A stretch of DNA of 64,000 nucleotides from contig NZ_FMUH01000003.1 in the NCBI RefSeq assembly GCF_900101025.1, forward strand, positions 310,001 through 374,000, read 5' to 3'. The stretch comes from Klenkia marina. GTDB taxonomy: Bacteria > Actinomycetota > Actinomycetes > Mycobacteriales > Geodermatophilaceae. The notes below the pieces were generated by a model, which saw only the letters and a list, made by a program, of their open reading frames with translations, was not told the origin of the DNA and searched no databases. Made by a program: the position numbers and the translations under genes. Positions 34,084 to 44,225 of this stretch are shown here, piece after piece (position 1 is the first letter of the stretch; the number at the start of each line of letters is the position of its first letter).

Positions 34084-35489
34084 CCGGCCCGCTCGGTCGC
34101 GTCCTGGTCTGCGGCCTCGGCGTCTCCGGGGCCGCCGCGGCCCGGGTGCTGCTCGCCCGCGGCGACACCGTGCTGCTCGCCGACGCCGGCAACCCGGCCG
34201 CGCGGACCGAGCTGGAGGCCGCGGGCGCGGTCTGGCTCGGCGCGGTCACCGACTGCCCGGACGACGTCGACCTGGTGGTCACCTCGCCCGGCTGGCGCCC
34301 GGACTCCCCGCTGCTGGTGTCCGCGGCCCGGGCCGGCGTCGAGGTCGTCGGGGAGCCCGAGTTGGCCTGGCGGCTGCGGCTGCCCCTGGCCGACGGCGAG
34401 CCCGCGCCCTGGTACGCCGTCACCGGCACCAACGGCAAGACCACCACCGTCACCATGCTCGAGGCGCTGCTGCTCGCCGGCGGCCGGCGGGCCGTCGCCG
34501 CCGGCAACGTGGGCCGCCCGCTGGTCGAGGTGGTCACGGCGGTGGACGTCGACGGCGCCCCCGCGTTCGACGCCGTCGCGGTCGAGCTCAGCTCGTTCCA
34601 GCTGCACTGGTCCAGCTCGGTCACCCCCGCCGCGGCCGCCGTGCTGAACATCGCCGACGACCACGTCGACTGGCACGGCAGCGCCGCCGCCTACCGCGAC
34701 GCCAAGGCGAAGATCCTGCACGGCGCCCCGGTGGCGGTGGCCGACGCCGCCGACCCCGTCGCCTCGGCACTCGTGGCCGGGCACCCGCACCCGGTGACCG
34801 TCACCCTCGGCGAGCCGGGGCCCGGGCAGCTCGGCGTGGTCGACGGGGTGCTGGTCGACCGGGCCCTCGGCGGCGGCGAGCTGCTGCCCGTCGACGCGCT
34901 GCAGGTCACCGGCCCGCACAACGTCATCAACGCACTGGCCGCGGCTGCGCTGGCCCGGGCGGCCGGGGTGTCCGCCGGGGACATCGCCACCGGGCTGGCC
35001 GGCTTCCGCGGCGGGGCCCACCGCACCGTGCAGGTCGCCGTGCGGGACGGCGTCGCGTGGGTCGACGACTCGAAGGCCACCAACCCGCACGCCGCCGCCG
35101 CTTCCCTGACCGCCTACCCCCGGGTGGTCTGGATCGCCGGCGGTCTGCTCAAGGGCGCCGACGTCGAGCCGCTGGTCGCGGCGGTGGCGTCCCGGCTGGC
35201 CGGTGTGGTGCTGCTGGGCCGGGACCGCCAGGTCCTGGCCGACTCGTTGGCGCGACACGCGCCCGCGGTCCCACGGATCGTCGTCCCCAGCGGCGACGAT
35301 GTCGGTGTGGCTGGTGTGACGAACGGGACGGCGGAGGCGGTGATGGTCCAGGTGGTGCGTGCTGCTGCCGAGCTGGCCCGTCCCGGCGACACCGTGCTGC
35401 TCGCGCCGGCTGCCGCGTCCATGGACGTGTTCACCGACTACGCGCACCGGGGCCGGGCCTTCGCCGACGCGGTCCGCGCCCTGCCCTGA
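34080..35489 (+). CDS. murD: UDP-MurNAc-L-alanine:D-glutamate ligase
   Basis: A 469-residue Mur ligase: N-terminal Rossmann-like LVCGLGVSGAAAARVLLARG, ATP site WYAVTGTNGKTTTVTMLEAL, VELSSFQLHWSS, VLNIADDHVDWHG, and the C-terminal VDDSKATNPHAAAASL. It adds D-Glu to UDP-MurNAc-L-Ala. It overlaps mraY by 4 bases; ftsW starts 15 bases later. The order murE-murF-mraY-murD-ftsW-murG-murC is the usual actinobacterial one. Confidence 0.96.
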   Translation: MTGPLGRVLVCGLGVSGAAAARVLLARGDTVLLADAGNPAARTELEAAGAVWLGAVTDCPDDVDLVVTSPGWRPDSPLLVSAARAGVEVVGEPELAWRLRLPLADGEPAPWYAVTGTNGKTTTVTMLEALLLAGGRRAVAAGNVGRPLVEVVTAVDVDGAPAFDAVAVELSSFQLHWSSSVTPAAAAVLNIADDHVDWHGSAAAYRDAKAKILHGAPVAVADAADPVASALVAGHPHPVTVTLGEPGPGQLGVVDGVLVDRALGGGELLPVDALQVTGPHNVINALAAAALARAAGVSAGDIATGLAGFRGGAHRTVQVAVRDGVAWVDDSKATNPHAAAASLTAYPRVVWIAGGLLKGADVEPLVAAVASRLAGVVLLGRDRQVLADSLARHAPAVPRIVVPSGDDVGVAGVTNGTAEAVMVQVVRAAAELARPGDTVLLAPAAASMDVFTDYAHRGRAFADAVRALP

Positions 35490-35504
35490 GACGGGGGTCC
35501 CGGC

Positions 35505-37109
35505 ATGGCCGCCACCACGAGCACGGACCGCCCGACCCGCACCGACCGCACGCCGCGCACGGCGACCTCCGCCCGCGCAGCCGGCCGGGGCCGGGCCGCG
35601 GCGAAGGCTCCGGTGTTCCGGGCCCCCGCGTGGCTCGACGGCCCGCTGACCAGCGCGCACCTGGTGCTCGGCTCGGCCGGGCTGCTGCTGGCCATCGGGC
35701 TGGTGATGGTCTTCTCCGCCTCCAGCGTGCAGGCCGCCCTCGACGGCGTGCCCGCGTGGCTGCCCGGGGTCCGGCAGCTCATGTTCGCCGTCATCGGGCT
35801 CGGCGCGCTGCTGGTCGGGCTGCGGTTGCCGATCGGCCACCTGCGCCGCTACTCCGGCATCGGGCTGCTGGTCGCCACCGTGCTGCTGCTGGCCGTGCTC
35901 GTACCCGGCATCGGCAAGGAGCTCAACGGCGCCCGGCAGTGGATCAGCCTCGGCGTCGCGGACTTCCAGCCCTCCGAACTGGCCAAGCTGGTGCTGGCGC
36001 TGTGGGGCGCGCACGTCATCGCCCTGCGCGAGCGCTGGCTGACCACGAAGTCGCTGCTCGTGCCCGTCGTCCCGGCCTTCCTCGTGCTGGCCGTGCTGCT
36101 GCTGGCCGAGCCCGACATGGGTGCCACCGTCGGGCTCGGGCTGGTGGTGGCCGGCCTGCTCTGGGCCGGTGGCCTGCCCGGTCGGTGGATCGCCGGGCTG
36201 GGGCTCGTCGCCGTGGTCGGCATCGCGATCACCGCGCTGAGCGCGAGCTACCGGGCCGCGCGGCTCTTCTCCTTCCTCGACCCCTTCGCCGACCCCGAGA
36301 ACGGCGGCTTCCAGGCCATCAAGGGGTTCTACGCCCTGGCCACCGGCGGGTTCTGGGGCGTGGGGCTGGGCAACAGCCGCATGAAGTGGAACCTGCTGCC
36401 GCACGCCGAGAGCGACTACATCTTCGCGATCATCGGTGAGGAGCTGGGCTTCCTCGGGTGCCTGGTCGTGATCGGGCTCTACGGCGTGCTGGCCTACGCC
36501 GGCTTCCGCATCGCCCGCCGGGCCACCGACCGGTTCGTGCAGCTGGCCAGCACCGCGATCACCGTCTGGCTGATCGGCCAGGCCTTCATCAACATGGGCT
36601 ACGTCGTCGGTCTCCTCCCGGTCACCGGCGTCACGCTGCCGCTGATCTCGGCCGGCGGCACGTCGCTGGTGCTCACCCTGTTCATCGTCGGGCTGCTGGT
36701 GCGCTTCGCCCGCACCGAGCCCGCCGCCGTCGAGCACCTGCGGGCGCACCGCCAGGCCCACCCGGTGGGCCGGCTGGGCCGGATCGGCCGCTGGCTGGTC
36801 CCGGTCCCGCCGCAGGCGATCGCGCCGCTGCCCACCCTGGGCCGCCGCGCCGCACCCGAGGACGCCGCTCCGCCCCGGCGACCGGCCGGTCGCACCGTGG
36901 CCCGGGTCCGGCGGCACGACCCGCCGCCGCGGCGCCCCGCCCGGGAGGCCGCCGACGCCGCCCGGCCGCCCCGCCGCGAGGCCGGCCCGGTCCGCCAGCC
37001 GGTGGGCGCCGGCGCCGAACGCCGACGTGCGCCCCGCCCCGACACCGCCGCCGACCTCGGCCGCGACGCCCCGCGCCCGCCCCGGGACCGGCCGCGCCGC
37101 CCCCGCTGA
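35505..37109 (+). CDS. ftsW: Septal peptidoglycan polymerase FtsW (SEDS family)
   Basis: A 534-residue SEDS glycosyltransferase with about ten membrane helices. Signatures are [56 protein letters not shown] and [17 protein letters not shown]. It polymerises lipid II together with FtsI. The N-terminal 45 and the C-terminal about 140 residues are basic, Pro/Arg-rich and probably cytoplasmic and disordered, typical extensions in actinobacteria. ATG 35505 has GGGGG upstream. A weak GAGACT box near its end may promote murG. Confidence 0.95.
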   Translation: MAATTSTDRPTRTDRTPRTATSARAAGRGRAAAKAPVFRAPAWLDGPLTSAHLVLGSAGLLLAIGLVMVFSASSVQAALDGVPAWLPGVRQLMFAVIGLGALLVGLRLPIGHLRRYSGIGLLVATVLLLAVLVPGIGKELNGARQWISLGVADFQPSELAKLVLALWGAHVIALRERWLTTKSLLVPVVPAFLVLAVLLLAEPDMGATVGLGLVVAGLLWAGGLPGRWIAGLGLVAVVGIAITALSASYRAARLFSFLDPFADPENGGFQAIKGFYALATGGFWGVGLGNSRMKWNLLPHAESDYIFAIIGEELGFLGCLVVIGLYGVLAYAGFRIARRATDRFVQLASTAITVWLIGQAFINMGYVVGLLPVTGVTLPLISAGGTSLVLTLFIVGLLVRFARTEPAAVEHLRAHRQAHPVGRLGRIGRWLVPVPPQAIAPLPTLGRRAAPEDAAPPRRPAGRTVARVRRHDPPPRRPAREAADAARPPRREAGPVRQPVGAGAERRRAPRPDTAADLGRDAPRPPRDRPRRPR

Positions 37110-37134
37110 GCACCGAGCCTGTGAGACTGACCCC

Positions 37135-38280
37135 GTGACCTCCGCTCCACCGCCCCCCGCACGACCGAGCCCCCCCGCCCGCAGCCGTCCGGTCAGCGTC
37201 GTGCTGGCCGGTGGGGGCACCGGTGGGCACATCGAGCCCATGCTGGCCCTCGCCGACGCGCTCGTGCGCCGCACCGACGCCCCCGGCGGCACGCCGCGGG
37301 TCACCTGCCTGGGCACCTCCCGCGGCCTGGAGACCCGGCTGGTGCCCGCCCGCGGCCACGAGCTGCGGCTGATCCCGCCGGTGCCCCTGCCCCGCAAGCC
37401 CACGCCGGACCTGCTGCGGGTACCCGGCCGGGTGCGCCGGGCCGTCGCCGAGACCCGTGCCCTGCTGGCCGAGCTCGAGGCCGACGTCGTCGTCGGGTTC
37501 GGCGGCTACGTGGCGCTGCCGGCCTACCTCGCTGCGCGGCGGGCCGGCGTCCCCGTCGTCGTGCACGAGCAGAACCCGCTGCCCGGGCTGGCCAACCGGG
37601 TCGGCGCCCGGCTGGCCGCCGCGGTCGCCGTCACCGCACCCGGGACCCCGCTGCGCGGCGCGGTGCACACCGGCATGCCGTTGCGCCCGGCGATCACCGG
37701 GCTCGACCGCGCCGCCCTGCGCGCCGAGGCCCGGGCCCACTTCGGCCTGGACGCCGAGCGGCCCACCCTGCTGGTCTTCGGCGGCTCCCAGGGTGCGCGG
37801 TCGCTGAACACCGCCGCCACCGGCGCCGCCGACGCCCTGCGCGCCGCCGGCATCCAGGTGCTGCACGCCCGCGGGCCCAAGAACACCGAGGTCGCCGTGC
37901 CCGCCGGGCAGCCGCCCTACGTGGTGGTCGACTACCTCGAGCGCATGGACCTCGCCTACGCAGCCGCCGACCTCGCCCTGTGCCGGTCGGGGGCGGTGAG
38001 CGTCGCCGAGCTGTCCGCGGTCGGCCTGCCCGGCGCCTTCGTACCGCTGCCGATCGGCAACGGTGAGCAGCGGCGCAACGCCCTCCCCGTCGTCGAGGCC
38101 GGGGGAGGGCTCCTGGTCGACGACGCCGACCTGTCGCCGTCCTGGATCGAGGCCACCCTGGTGCCCGTGCTCACCGACCCCGCCCGGCTCACCGAGCTGA
38201 CCCGGCACGCGGCCGCGGCCGGCGTCCCCGACGCCGACGAGCAGCTGGCCGACCTCACCCTCTCGGTGGTGCGGGCATGA
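37135..38280 (+). CDS. murG: Lipid II synthase MurG (GlcNAc transferase)
   Basis: A 381-residue GT28-fold peripheral membrane enzyme transferring GlcNAc to lipid [21 protein letters not shown] is the Gly-rich lipid-phosphate loop, [16 protein letters not shown] the second, [15 protein letters not shown] the third, and [13 protein letters not shown] with [20 protein letters not shown] the UDP-GlcNAc site. GTG 37135 lies 6 bases after GAGACT and lacks a Shine-Dalgarno sequence; a leaderless start is possible. Its TGA overlaps murC (ATGA). Confidence 0.96.
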   Translation: MTSAPPPPARPSPPARSRPVSVVLAGGGTGGHIEPMLALADALVRRTDAPGGTPRVTCLGTSRGLETRLVPARGHELRLIPPVPLPRKPTPDLLRVPGRVRRAVAETRALLAELEADVVVGFGGYVALPAYLAARRAGVPVVVHEQNPLPGLANRVGARLAAAVAVTAPGTPLRGAVHTGMPLRPAITGLDRAALRAEARAHFGLDAERPTLLVFGGSQGARSLNTAATGAADALRAAGIQVLHARGPKNTEVAVPAGQPPYVVVDYLERMDLAYAAADLALCRSGAVSVAELSAVGLPGAFVPLPIGNGEQRRNALPVVEAGGGLLVDDADLSPSWIEATLVPVLTDPARLTELTRHAAAAGVPDADEQLADLTLSVVRA

Positions 38281-39716
38281 GCGCCGCCGACGTCGCCGCC
38301 TGGCGCGACCCGGTGCCCGCCCTCGCCGACCTCGGCGCCGTGCACTTCATCGGCATCGGGGGAGCGGGCATGAGCGGCATCGCCCGCATCCTGCTCGCCC
38401 GCGGGGTCACCGTCTCCGGCAGCGACCGGCGCAGCACGCCCACCCTGCTGGCACTGCAGGCGCTGGGCGCCCGCACCGAGGTCGGCCACGACGCCGCCCA
38501 CCTCGGCGACGCGGCCACCGTGGTGGTCTCCACCGCCATCCGACCCGACAACCCCGAGCTGGTCGCCGCCCGCGAGCGGGGCCTGCGGGTGCTGCCCCGG
38601 GCCGTCGCGCTCGCCGCGGTCATGGCCGGCCGGCGCAGCGTCGCCGTCGCCGGCACGCACGGCAAGACGTCGACCACGTCGATGCTCACCGTCGCCGTGC
38701 AGGCGTGCGGCGCCGACCCCTCCTTCGCCATCGGCGGCGACCTCAACGAGAGCGGGTCCAACGCCCACGCGGGCAGCGGCGACGTCTTCGTGGCCGAGGC
38801 CGACGAGAGCGACCGCTCGTTCCTGCTGCTGGCCCCCTTCGCCGGCATCGTGACCAACGTCGAGGCCGACCACCTCGACAACTACGGCGACCTGGCGGCG
38901 GTCGAGGCCGCCTTCGACCGCTTCCTCACCACCGTGGACCCGGCCGGGTTCGTCGTGCTGTGCGCCGACGACCCGGGTTCGGCCCGGCTGCGCGACGTGC
39001 CGACCGGGGGCGCCCGGGTGCTGACCTACGGCACCTCCGACGGCGTCGACCTGCAGCTGCGCGACGTCGTCGTCGGGGCCGACGCCACCAGCTGGACGGC
39101 GGTGCACCGCGGGGCCGAGATCGGCCGCGTGACCCTGCAGCTGCCCGGTGAGCACATGGCCCGCAACAGCGCCGCGGCACTGCTGGCCGGGCTCGAGCTC
39201 GGGTTCCCGGCGGCCGGGCTGGTCGCCGGGCTGGCCCGGTTCGGTGGTGTGCACCGCCGGTTCGAGCTCAAGGGCACCGCGGCGGGCGTCCGGGTCTACG
39301 ACGACTACGCCCACCACCCCACCGAGGTCGCCGCCCAGCTGCGCGCCGCCCGGGCGGTGGCGGGCGGGGGCCGGCTCGTCGTGCTCTTCCAGCCGCACCT
39401 GTACAGCCGCACGCAGGAGTTCGCGGCGGGCTTCGGCGAGGCCCTCGGCCTGGCCGACGAGGTCGTGGTCATGGACGTCTACGGCGCCCGCGAGGACCCG
39501 GTGCCGGGGGTGACGGGTGCGCTGGTCGCCGATGCCGTGCCGCTGCCGGCCGGCGCGGTGCACTTCGAGCCGTCGTGGTCGGCGGCGGCCCGTGCGATGG
39601 CCGACCGGGCCCGGCCCGGCGACCTGCTCATGACGATGGGGGCCGGTGACGTCGTCATGGTCGGTCCCGAGATCCTCACCGCGTTGTCCGGCGAGCCCAC
39701 CGACGGGGTGGGCTGA
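38277..39716 (+). CDS. murC: UDP-MurNAc:L-alanine ligase
   Basis: A 479-residue Mur ligase: [20 protein letters not shown] at the N-terminus, [20 protein letters not shown] as ATP site, [12 protein letters not shown], and the C-terminal [19 protein letters not shown]. It adds the first residue of the stem peptide and so starts the Mur series although its gene lies after murG. ATG 38277 overlaps the murG stop; ftsQ begins 3 bases after its own. Confidence 0.96.
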   Translation: MSAADVAAWRDPVPALADLGAVHFIGIGGAGMSGIARILLARGVTVSGSDRRSTPTLLALQALGARTEVGHDAAHLGDAATVVVSTAIRPDNPELVAARERGLRVLPRAVALAAVMAGRRSVAVAGTHGKTSTTSMLTVAVQACGADPSFAIGGDLNESGSNAHAGSGDVFVAEADESDRSFLLLAPFAGIVTNVEADHLDNYGDLAAVEAAFDRFLTTVDPAGFVVLCADDPGSARLRDVPTGGARVLTYGTSDGVDLQLRDVVVGADATSWTAVHRGAEIGRVTLQLPGEHMARNSAAALLAGLELGFPAAGLVAGLARFGGVHRRFELKGTAAGVRVYDDYAHHPTEVAAQLRAARAVAGGGRLVVLFQPHLYSRTQEFAAGFGEALGLADEVVVMDVYGAREDPVPGVTGALVADAVPLPAGAVHFEPSWSAAARAMADRARPGDLLMTMGAGDVVMVGPEILTALSGEPTDGVG

Positions 39717-39719
39717 GCC

Positions 39720-40532
39720 GTGCCGCGCACCGGGAGCACCACGCGGGACCGCACCCGCGGCCCCCGCCGTGGCGGCCCCGGGAGCGGGTCGGCGAGTGCG
39801 CCGCCCGCGGTCACGAGGCTCCGGCCGCCGCGCCGGCGGCTGGACCCCCGGCGCCGCCGGCTGGTGGTCCTCGGGTCGGTGCTGGTGCTCGCCGCGGTGG
39901 TCGCGTGGGTGGTGCTGGCCAGCCCGCTGCTGGCCGTGCGCACGGTGCAGGTCGACGGCGCGGTCACCCTGACCGCCGACCAGGTGCGCGAGGCCGCCGG
40001 GGTGGCCGAGGGCACCCCGCTGGCCCGGGTGGACACCGCGGCCGCTGCGGCCCGGGTGGCCGCGCTGCCCCAGGTCGCCGACGCCGAGGTCAGCCGGGGC
40101 TGGCCCGACCGGGTGGTGGTCACGCTGCGCGAGCGGGTCGCGGTCGCCGTCGTCGACACCGCGGGCACCCGCACGCTGCTCGACGCCTCGGGCACGCCGT
40201 TCGGCACCGTCACCGGTGACGCCCCGGCCGGGGTGGTGCCCCTCCAGGTCGCCGACCCCGGCCCCGACGACCGGGCCACCCGGGCCGGGCTGGCCGCGGT
40301 CGTGTCGCTGCCGGCCGTGGTGCGCGACCAGGTCACCCAGGTGGCGGCCACCGGCTCCGACGACGTCACCCTCACCCTGGCCGACGGCACCAGCGTGCTG
40401 TGGGGCAGCGCCGCCGACGCCGACCGCAAGGCGCAGGTGCTGGCCGCCGTCCTCGACCAGCTGGCCGCCGGCACGCTGGACCCGGCGATCCAGATCGACG
40501 TCAGCTCGCCCGAGGAGGTCGTGCTGCGCTGA
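39720..40532 (+). CDS. ftsQ: Cell division protein FtsQ
   Basis: A 270-residue bitopic protein: about 45 basic cytoplasmic residues, one membrane segment (LVVLGSVLVLAAVVAWVVLA), then the POTRA domain (LLAVRTVQVDGAVTLTADQV) and the FtsQ beta domain (SRGWPDRVVVTLRERVAVAV). FtsQ links FtsL/FtsB to the ring and regulates FtsWI. GTG 39720 starts 3 bases after murC. In many actinobacteria ftsZ follows directly; here a peroxidase-like gene intervenes. Confidence 0.93.
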   Translation: MPRTGSTTRDRTRGPRRGGPGSGSASAPPAVTRLRPPRRRLDPRRRRLVVLGSVLVLAAVVAWVVLASPLLAVRTVQVDGAVTLTADQVREAAGVAEGTPLARVDTAAAAARVAALPQVADAEVSRGWPDRVVVTLRERVAVAVVDTAGTRTLLDASGTPFGTVTGDAPAGVVPLQVADPGPDDRATRAGLAAVVSLPAVVRDQVTQVAATGSDDVTLTLADGTSVLWGSAADADRKAQVLAAVLDQLAAGTLDPAIQIDVSSPEEVVLR

Positions 40533-40551
40533 GGGGTGCAGGGTGGGGGAC

Positions 40552-41133
40552 ATGACCGCACCCGTCTCCCGGTTCCCCGTGCCCGACCGCGCCGACCTGC
40601 CCGAGGACCTCCGCGAGCGCTACGACGCCGTCGAGGAGAAGTCGGGCTTCCTGCCGAACGTCTTCGCCGCCCTGGCCCACCGGCCGGCCGAGGCCCGGGC
40701 GTTCTTCGCCTTCCACGACGCCCTGATGGACAAGGACACCCCGGGGCTGTCCACCGCCGACCGCGAGCTGGTCGTGGTGGCCACCAGCGCGGCCAACGAC
40801 TGCCTGTACTGCGTCGTCGCGCACGGGGCCATCGCCCGCATCCGGTCGCGCGACCGGTTCCTCGCCGACCAGGTGGCGGTCGACTGGCGCAAGGCACCCC
40901 TCGACGACCGGATGCGCACGGTGCTCGACGTCGCCGTGCGGCTGGCCACCACGCCGGCCGAGGTGACCCCCGACGACCTGGACGCGCTGCGTGCGCAGGG
41001 CCTCGACGAGGAGGACGTCTGGGACGTGGGCGCGATCGTGAGCTTCTTCGCCCTGAGCAACCGGCTGGCGCACTGGTTGGCGATCCCGCCGAACGAGGAG
41101 TTCTACCTCCTGGGCCGGGTGCCGCGCAGCTGA
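40552..41133 (+). CDS. AhpD/carboxymuconolactone decarboxylase-like peroxidase-related enzyme
   Basis: A 193-residue all-helical protein with the AhpD-like active site C84-x-x-C87-x-x-x-H91 (NDCLYCVVAHGA), preceded by GLSTADRELVVVATSAANDC. Such proteins reduce peroxides through the Cys pair; the uncharacterised peroxidase-related subfamily fits the length. It is inserted between ftsQ and ftsZ, an unusual place, in the same direction. ATG 40552 has GGTGGGGGA just upstream. Whether it protects the division machinery or is a chance insertion cannot be decided here. Confidence 0.87.
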   Translation: MTAPVSRFPVPDRADLPEDLRERYDAVEEKSGFLPNVFAALAHRPAEARAFFAFHDALMDKDTPGLSTADRELVVVATSAANDCLYCVVAHGAIARIRSRDRFLADQVAVDWRKAPLDDRMRTVLDVAVRLATTPAEVTPDDLDALRAQGLDEEDVWDVGAIVSFFALSNRLAHWLAIPPNEEFYLLGRVPRS

Positions 41134-41360
41134 TCGCGACACGCCCGGGGCGATTCGCGTCGGCAGAATCTGCGCCACACCCCGCGGGGGCGGTCTCGAC
41201 CCAGGGGTGAGACGCTGGGCGGGCGGGTCGTCACGAGACGTGAGGCCCGTGTGACGCACGGGTCAGCAGGGCTCGATGGGGCACCCGGGACCGACACGCC
41301 GCACCCGCCGAGGGTGCTGGCATCGGGCAACCGGCGCACCTAGCGTCGCCTCCATCGCCC

Positions 41361-41392
41361 TAGTTGACATAACTATAAGGCTTAACCTGAGG
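41361..41392 (+). promoter_or_regulatory. AT-rich ftsZ promoter island
   Basis: An AT-rich stretch, unusual for this genome, within the 285-bp gap before ftsZ: TTGACA (41364-41369), TATAAG, palindrome TAAGGCTTA (41376-41384) and TAACCT (41383-41388). TTGACA with TAACCT gives only a 13-bp spacer, so the true -35/-10 pairing is unclear, and a regulator site is possible. A GGGGAG ribosome binding site precedes ATG 41419. The rest of the gap (41134-41360) shows nothing I recognise. Confidence 0.65.
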
Positions 41393-41418
41393 ATGAGGGT
41401 CCAGTTGGGGAGCGCAGC

Positions 41419-42684
41419 ATGACACCTCCGCACAACTACCTCGCGGTCATCAAGGTCGTCGGCATCGGCGGCGGCGGGGTGAACGCGGTCAACCGCATGA
41501 TCGAGGTCGGCCTCAAGGGGGTCGAGTTCATCGCCATCAACACCGACGCGCAGGCGTTGTTGATGAGCGACGCCGACGTCAAGCTCGACGTCGGTCGCGA
41601 GCTCACCCGCGGCCTGGGCGCTGGCGCCCAGCCCGATGTCGGCCGGCAGGCCGCCGAGGACCACCGCGAGGAGATCGAAGAGGTGCTCAAGGGCGCCGAC
41701 ATGGTCTTCGTCACCGCCGGCGAGGGAGGTGGCACCGGCACCGGTGGCGCGCCCGTCGTGGCGTCCATCGCCCGCAAGCTGGGCGCGCTGACCATCGGCG
41801 TGGTCACCCGTCCGTTCTCCTTCGAGGGCAAGCGGCGGGCCGTGCAGGCCGAGTCGGGCATCGACGAGCTGCGCAACGAGTGCGACACGCTCATCGTCAT
41901 CCCGAACGACCGCCTGCTCCAGCTCGGCGACCGCAACGTGTCGGTCATGGACGCCTTCCGCACCGCCGACCAGGTGCTGCTCTCCGGCGTCCAGGGCATC
42001 ACCGACCTGATCACCACGCCCGGCCTGATCAACCTCGACTTCGCCGACGTCAAGTCGGTCATGTCGGGTGCGGGCTCGGCGCTGATGGGCATCGGCAGTG
42101 CGCGCGGTGACAACCGCGCGCTGCTGGCCGCCGAGCAGGCCATCGCGTCGCCGCTGCTGGAGGCCTCCATGGAGGGCGCCCACGGCGTCCTGCTGTCGAT
42201 CTCCGGCGGCTCCGACCTCGGCCTGTTCGAGATCAACGAGGCCGCCTCGCTGGTGTCCGACGCCGCCCACGCCGACGCCAACATCATCTTCGGTGCCGTC
42301 ATCGACGACGCCCTGGGCGACGAGGTGCGGGTCACGGTGATCGCGGCCGGCTTCGACGGCGGCAAGCCCAGCGGCACCGCCCGCAAGGACGCCGCCCCCG
42401 CCAGCTCGTCGGCGTCCGGGTCGATGCCTGCGCAGGCCCAGCCGCGTCCGGTCCAGCAGGCCCAGCCCGCACCGTCGGCCCCGCGGCAGACCGGTGAGCG
42501 GCTGGTCTCGGGCACCGGTGCGCAGCAGCACTCCGTGCCGCGCACCCCGACCCAGGGTGGGGGCATCTCGGTGCCGCCGCCGCTGCCGCCCATCCCGGGT
42601 CCGGTGCAGGGCGGCCGTCGTCCGCTCTCCTCGGACGACTTCGAGGAGGAGCTCGACATCCCCGAGTTCCTCCGCTCCCAGTAG
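41419..42684 (+). CDS. ftsZ: Cell division GTPase FtsZ
   Basis: A 421-residue tubulin homologue. [20 protein letters not shown] binds nucleotide, [20 protein letters not shown] is the tubulin signature, and [20 protein letters not shown] holds the T7 catalytic loop. A 60-residue Pro/Gln/Ser linker leads to the conserved C-terminal peptide [16 protein letters not shown], which binds SepF (encoded at 44226) and other partners. It forms the Z ring. No ftsA is present, as usual in actinobacteria. It has its own AT-rich promoter region. Confidence 0.98.
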   Translation: MTPPHNYLAVIKVVGIGGGGVNAVNRMIEVGLKGVEFIAINTDAQALLMSDADVKLDVGRELTRGLGAGAQPDVGRQAAEDHREEIEEVLKGADMVFVTAGEGGGTGTGGAPVVASIARKLGALTIGVVTRPFSFEGKRRAVQAESGIDELRNECDTLIVIPNDRLLQLGDRNVSVMDAFRTADQVLLSGVQGITDLITTPGLINLDFADVKSVMSGAGSALMGIGSARGDNRALLAAEQAIASPLLEASMEGAHGVLLSISGGSDLGLFEINEAASLVSDAAHADANIIFGAVIDDALGDEVRVTVIAAGFDGGKPSGTARKDAAPASSSASGSMPAQAQPRPVQQAQPAPSAPRQTGERLVSGTGAQQHSVPRTPTQGGGISVPPPLPPIPGPVQGGRRPLSSDDFEEELDIPEFLRSQ

Positions 42685-42703
42685 ACCTGCGAACCTGGGT
42701 GCG

Positions 42704-43450
42704 ATGACGCACGAACCACCGGCCGCCCCGTCGACCCGGTCCCTCCGCCCCCGGCGGGTGGTGACCGATCGGCGGGGCGGCCGTTCGTCGTCGCCCTACG
42801 ACGCGTTCAACCTGGGCGACCACGTGGGCGACGCCCCGGCCGACGTCGCCGCCAACCGCGAGCGCCTGGCGCGCGAGCTCCGGGTCGACCCGGGGGCGCT
42901 GGTCTGGATGCAGCAGGTGCACGGCACCGGCGTCGCCGTCGTCGACGGCCCGCAGGCGGGCTCGCCGCCGCAGGTCGACGCGCTGGTGACCGCCACCCCC
43001 GGCCTGGTGCTGTGCGTGCTGGTCGCCGACTGCGTGCCCGTGCTGCTGGCCGACCCGGTGGCCGGGGTCGTCGCCGCGGTGCACGCCGGGCGCGAGGGCG
43101 TGCGGCAGGGCGTGGTCACCGCCGCGCTGGCGGCGATGGCAGACCTCGGTGCCCGGCCGCGCGACGTCCAGGCGCTGCTCGGGCCGGCCGTGTGCGGTGC
43201 CGACTACGAGGTGCCCCGGGCCATGCAGGTGCAGGTGGCCCGGGTCGCCCGCGACGCCGCCGTGCGCTCGCGCACCGGGACCCCGGCGCTGGACCTGCGA
43301 GCCGGCCTCACCCAGGTGCTGCGGGCCGCCGGTGTCGGCCAGGTGGTGCAGGACCCGCGGTGCACCGTGGAGGACCGCCGGCTGTTCTCCCACCGTCGCG
43401 ACGGCGTCACCGGTCGGCAGGCCGGCGTGGTCTGGCTGGAGCCGGCGTGA
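42704..43450 (+). CDS. pgeF: Peptidoglycan editing factor/purine nucleoside phosphorylase-like (YfiH)
   Basis: A 248-residue YfiH/multicopper-like protein: QQVHGTGVAVVD, VLVADCVPVLLADPVAGVVA and AAVHAGREGVRQGVV supply the His-Cys-His zinc site. E. coli PgeF removes wrongly made L-Ser-containing precursors of peptidoglycan, and homologues act on purine nucleosides. GAACCT lies 7 bases before ATG 42704, so a leaderless promoter is possible. Its stop overlaps the yggS start (GTGA). Confidence 0.9.
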   Translation: MTHEPPAAPSTRSLRPRRVVTDRRGGRSSSPYDAFNLGDHVGDAPADVAANRERLARELRVDPGALVWMQQVHGTGVAVVDGPQAGSPPQVDALVTATPGLVLCVLVADCVPVLLADPVAGVVAAVHAGREGVRQGVVTAALAAMADLGARPRDVQALLGPAVCGADYEVPRAMQVQVARVARDAAVRSRTGTPALDLRAGLTQVLRAAGVGQVVQDPRCTVEDRRLFSHRRDGVTGRQAGVVWLEPA

Positions 43451-44154
43451 GCTCGCTGGAGGAGAACCTCCGGGTGGTGCGCGAGCGCATCCGGCGGGCC
43501 GCCGAGGCTGCCGGTCGCGACCCGGGCGACGTGACCCTGCTCGCGGTCAGCAAGACCTGGCCGGCCGCCGACGTCGCCGAGCTGGCGGCTCTCGGTCAGC
43601 GGGAGTTCGCCGAGAACAAGGTGCAGGAGCTCGTGGCCAAGGCCGAGGAGCTCGAGCACCTCGACCTCCGCTGGCACCTCGTGGGCCAGCTGCAGCGCAA
43701 CAAGGCCACCGCGGTGGTGGGGGTGGGCGCCGTCGTCCAGTCCGTCGACCGGGTCTCGCTGGTCGAGCGGCTGGCCGGGGTCGCCGAGCGGGCCGGTGCG
43801 GTGACCGAGGTCTTCGTCCAGGTGGACCTCGGCGGGCCCGAGGGCGAGGCGGCCGCGCGCGGGGGAGTGGCGCTCGAGCACGCCGTGGAGCTGGCCGACA
43901 CCGTCGCCGGGTACCCGTCGCTGCGGCTGCGCGGGCTCATGGCGGTCGCCCCGCGCGGGGGCGCGCCGCGGCCGGCCTTCGACCGGTTGGCCTCGTTGGC
44001 CGCCCGGGTGCGGTCGGACCACCCGGGCGCCGGTGACCTGTCGGCGGGCATGAGCGCCGACCTCGAGGACGCCGTCGCCGCGGGCGCCACGCTGGTGCGT
44101 GTCGGAACCGCGCTGTTCGGGTCCCGGCCCCTAGCCTCCGGTTCAGGACCGTAG
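43447..44154 (+). CDS. yggS: YggS/PLPBP family pyridoxal-phosphate homeostasis protein
   Basis: A 235-residue single-domain PLP-binding barrel. VTLLAVSKTWPAADVAELAA contains the PLP Lys, FAENKVQELVAKAEEL and LRWHLVGQLQRNKATAVVGV are family signatures, and LSAGMSADLEDAVAAGATLV binds the phosphate. It has no known catalysis; it balances vitamin B6 and amino acid pools. Its place between ftsZ/pgeF and sepF is conserved in Gram-positive dcw clusters. Confidence 0.93.
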   Translation: MSSLEENLRVVRERIRRAAEAAGRDPGDVTLLAVSKTWPAADVAELAALGQREFAENKVQELVAKAEELEHLDLRWHLVGQLQRNKATAVVGVGAVVQSVDRVSLVERLAGVAERAGAVTEVFVQVDLGGPEGEAAARGGVALEHAVELADTVAGYPSLRLRGLMAVAPRGGAPRPAFDRLASLAARVRSDHPGAGDLSAGMSADLEDAVAAGATLVRVGTALFGSRPLASGSGP

Positions 44155-44225
44155 GACTCACCAGGCACGTCCGTCCCGCGCGTCCCACCAGTCACGGATG
44201 ACGACCAGCAGAGAGGGGCCCTTCG

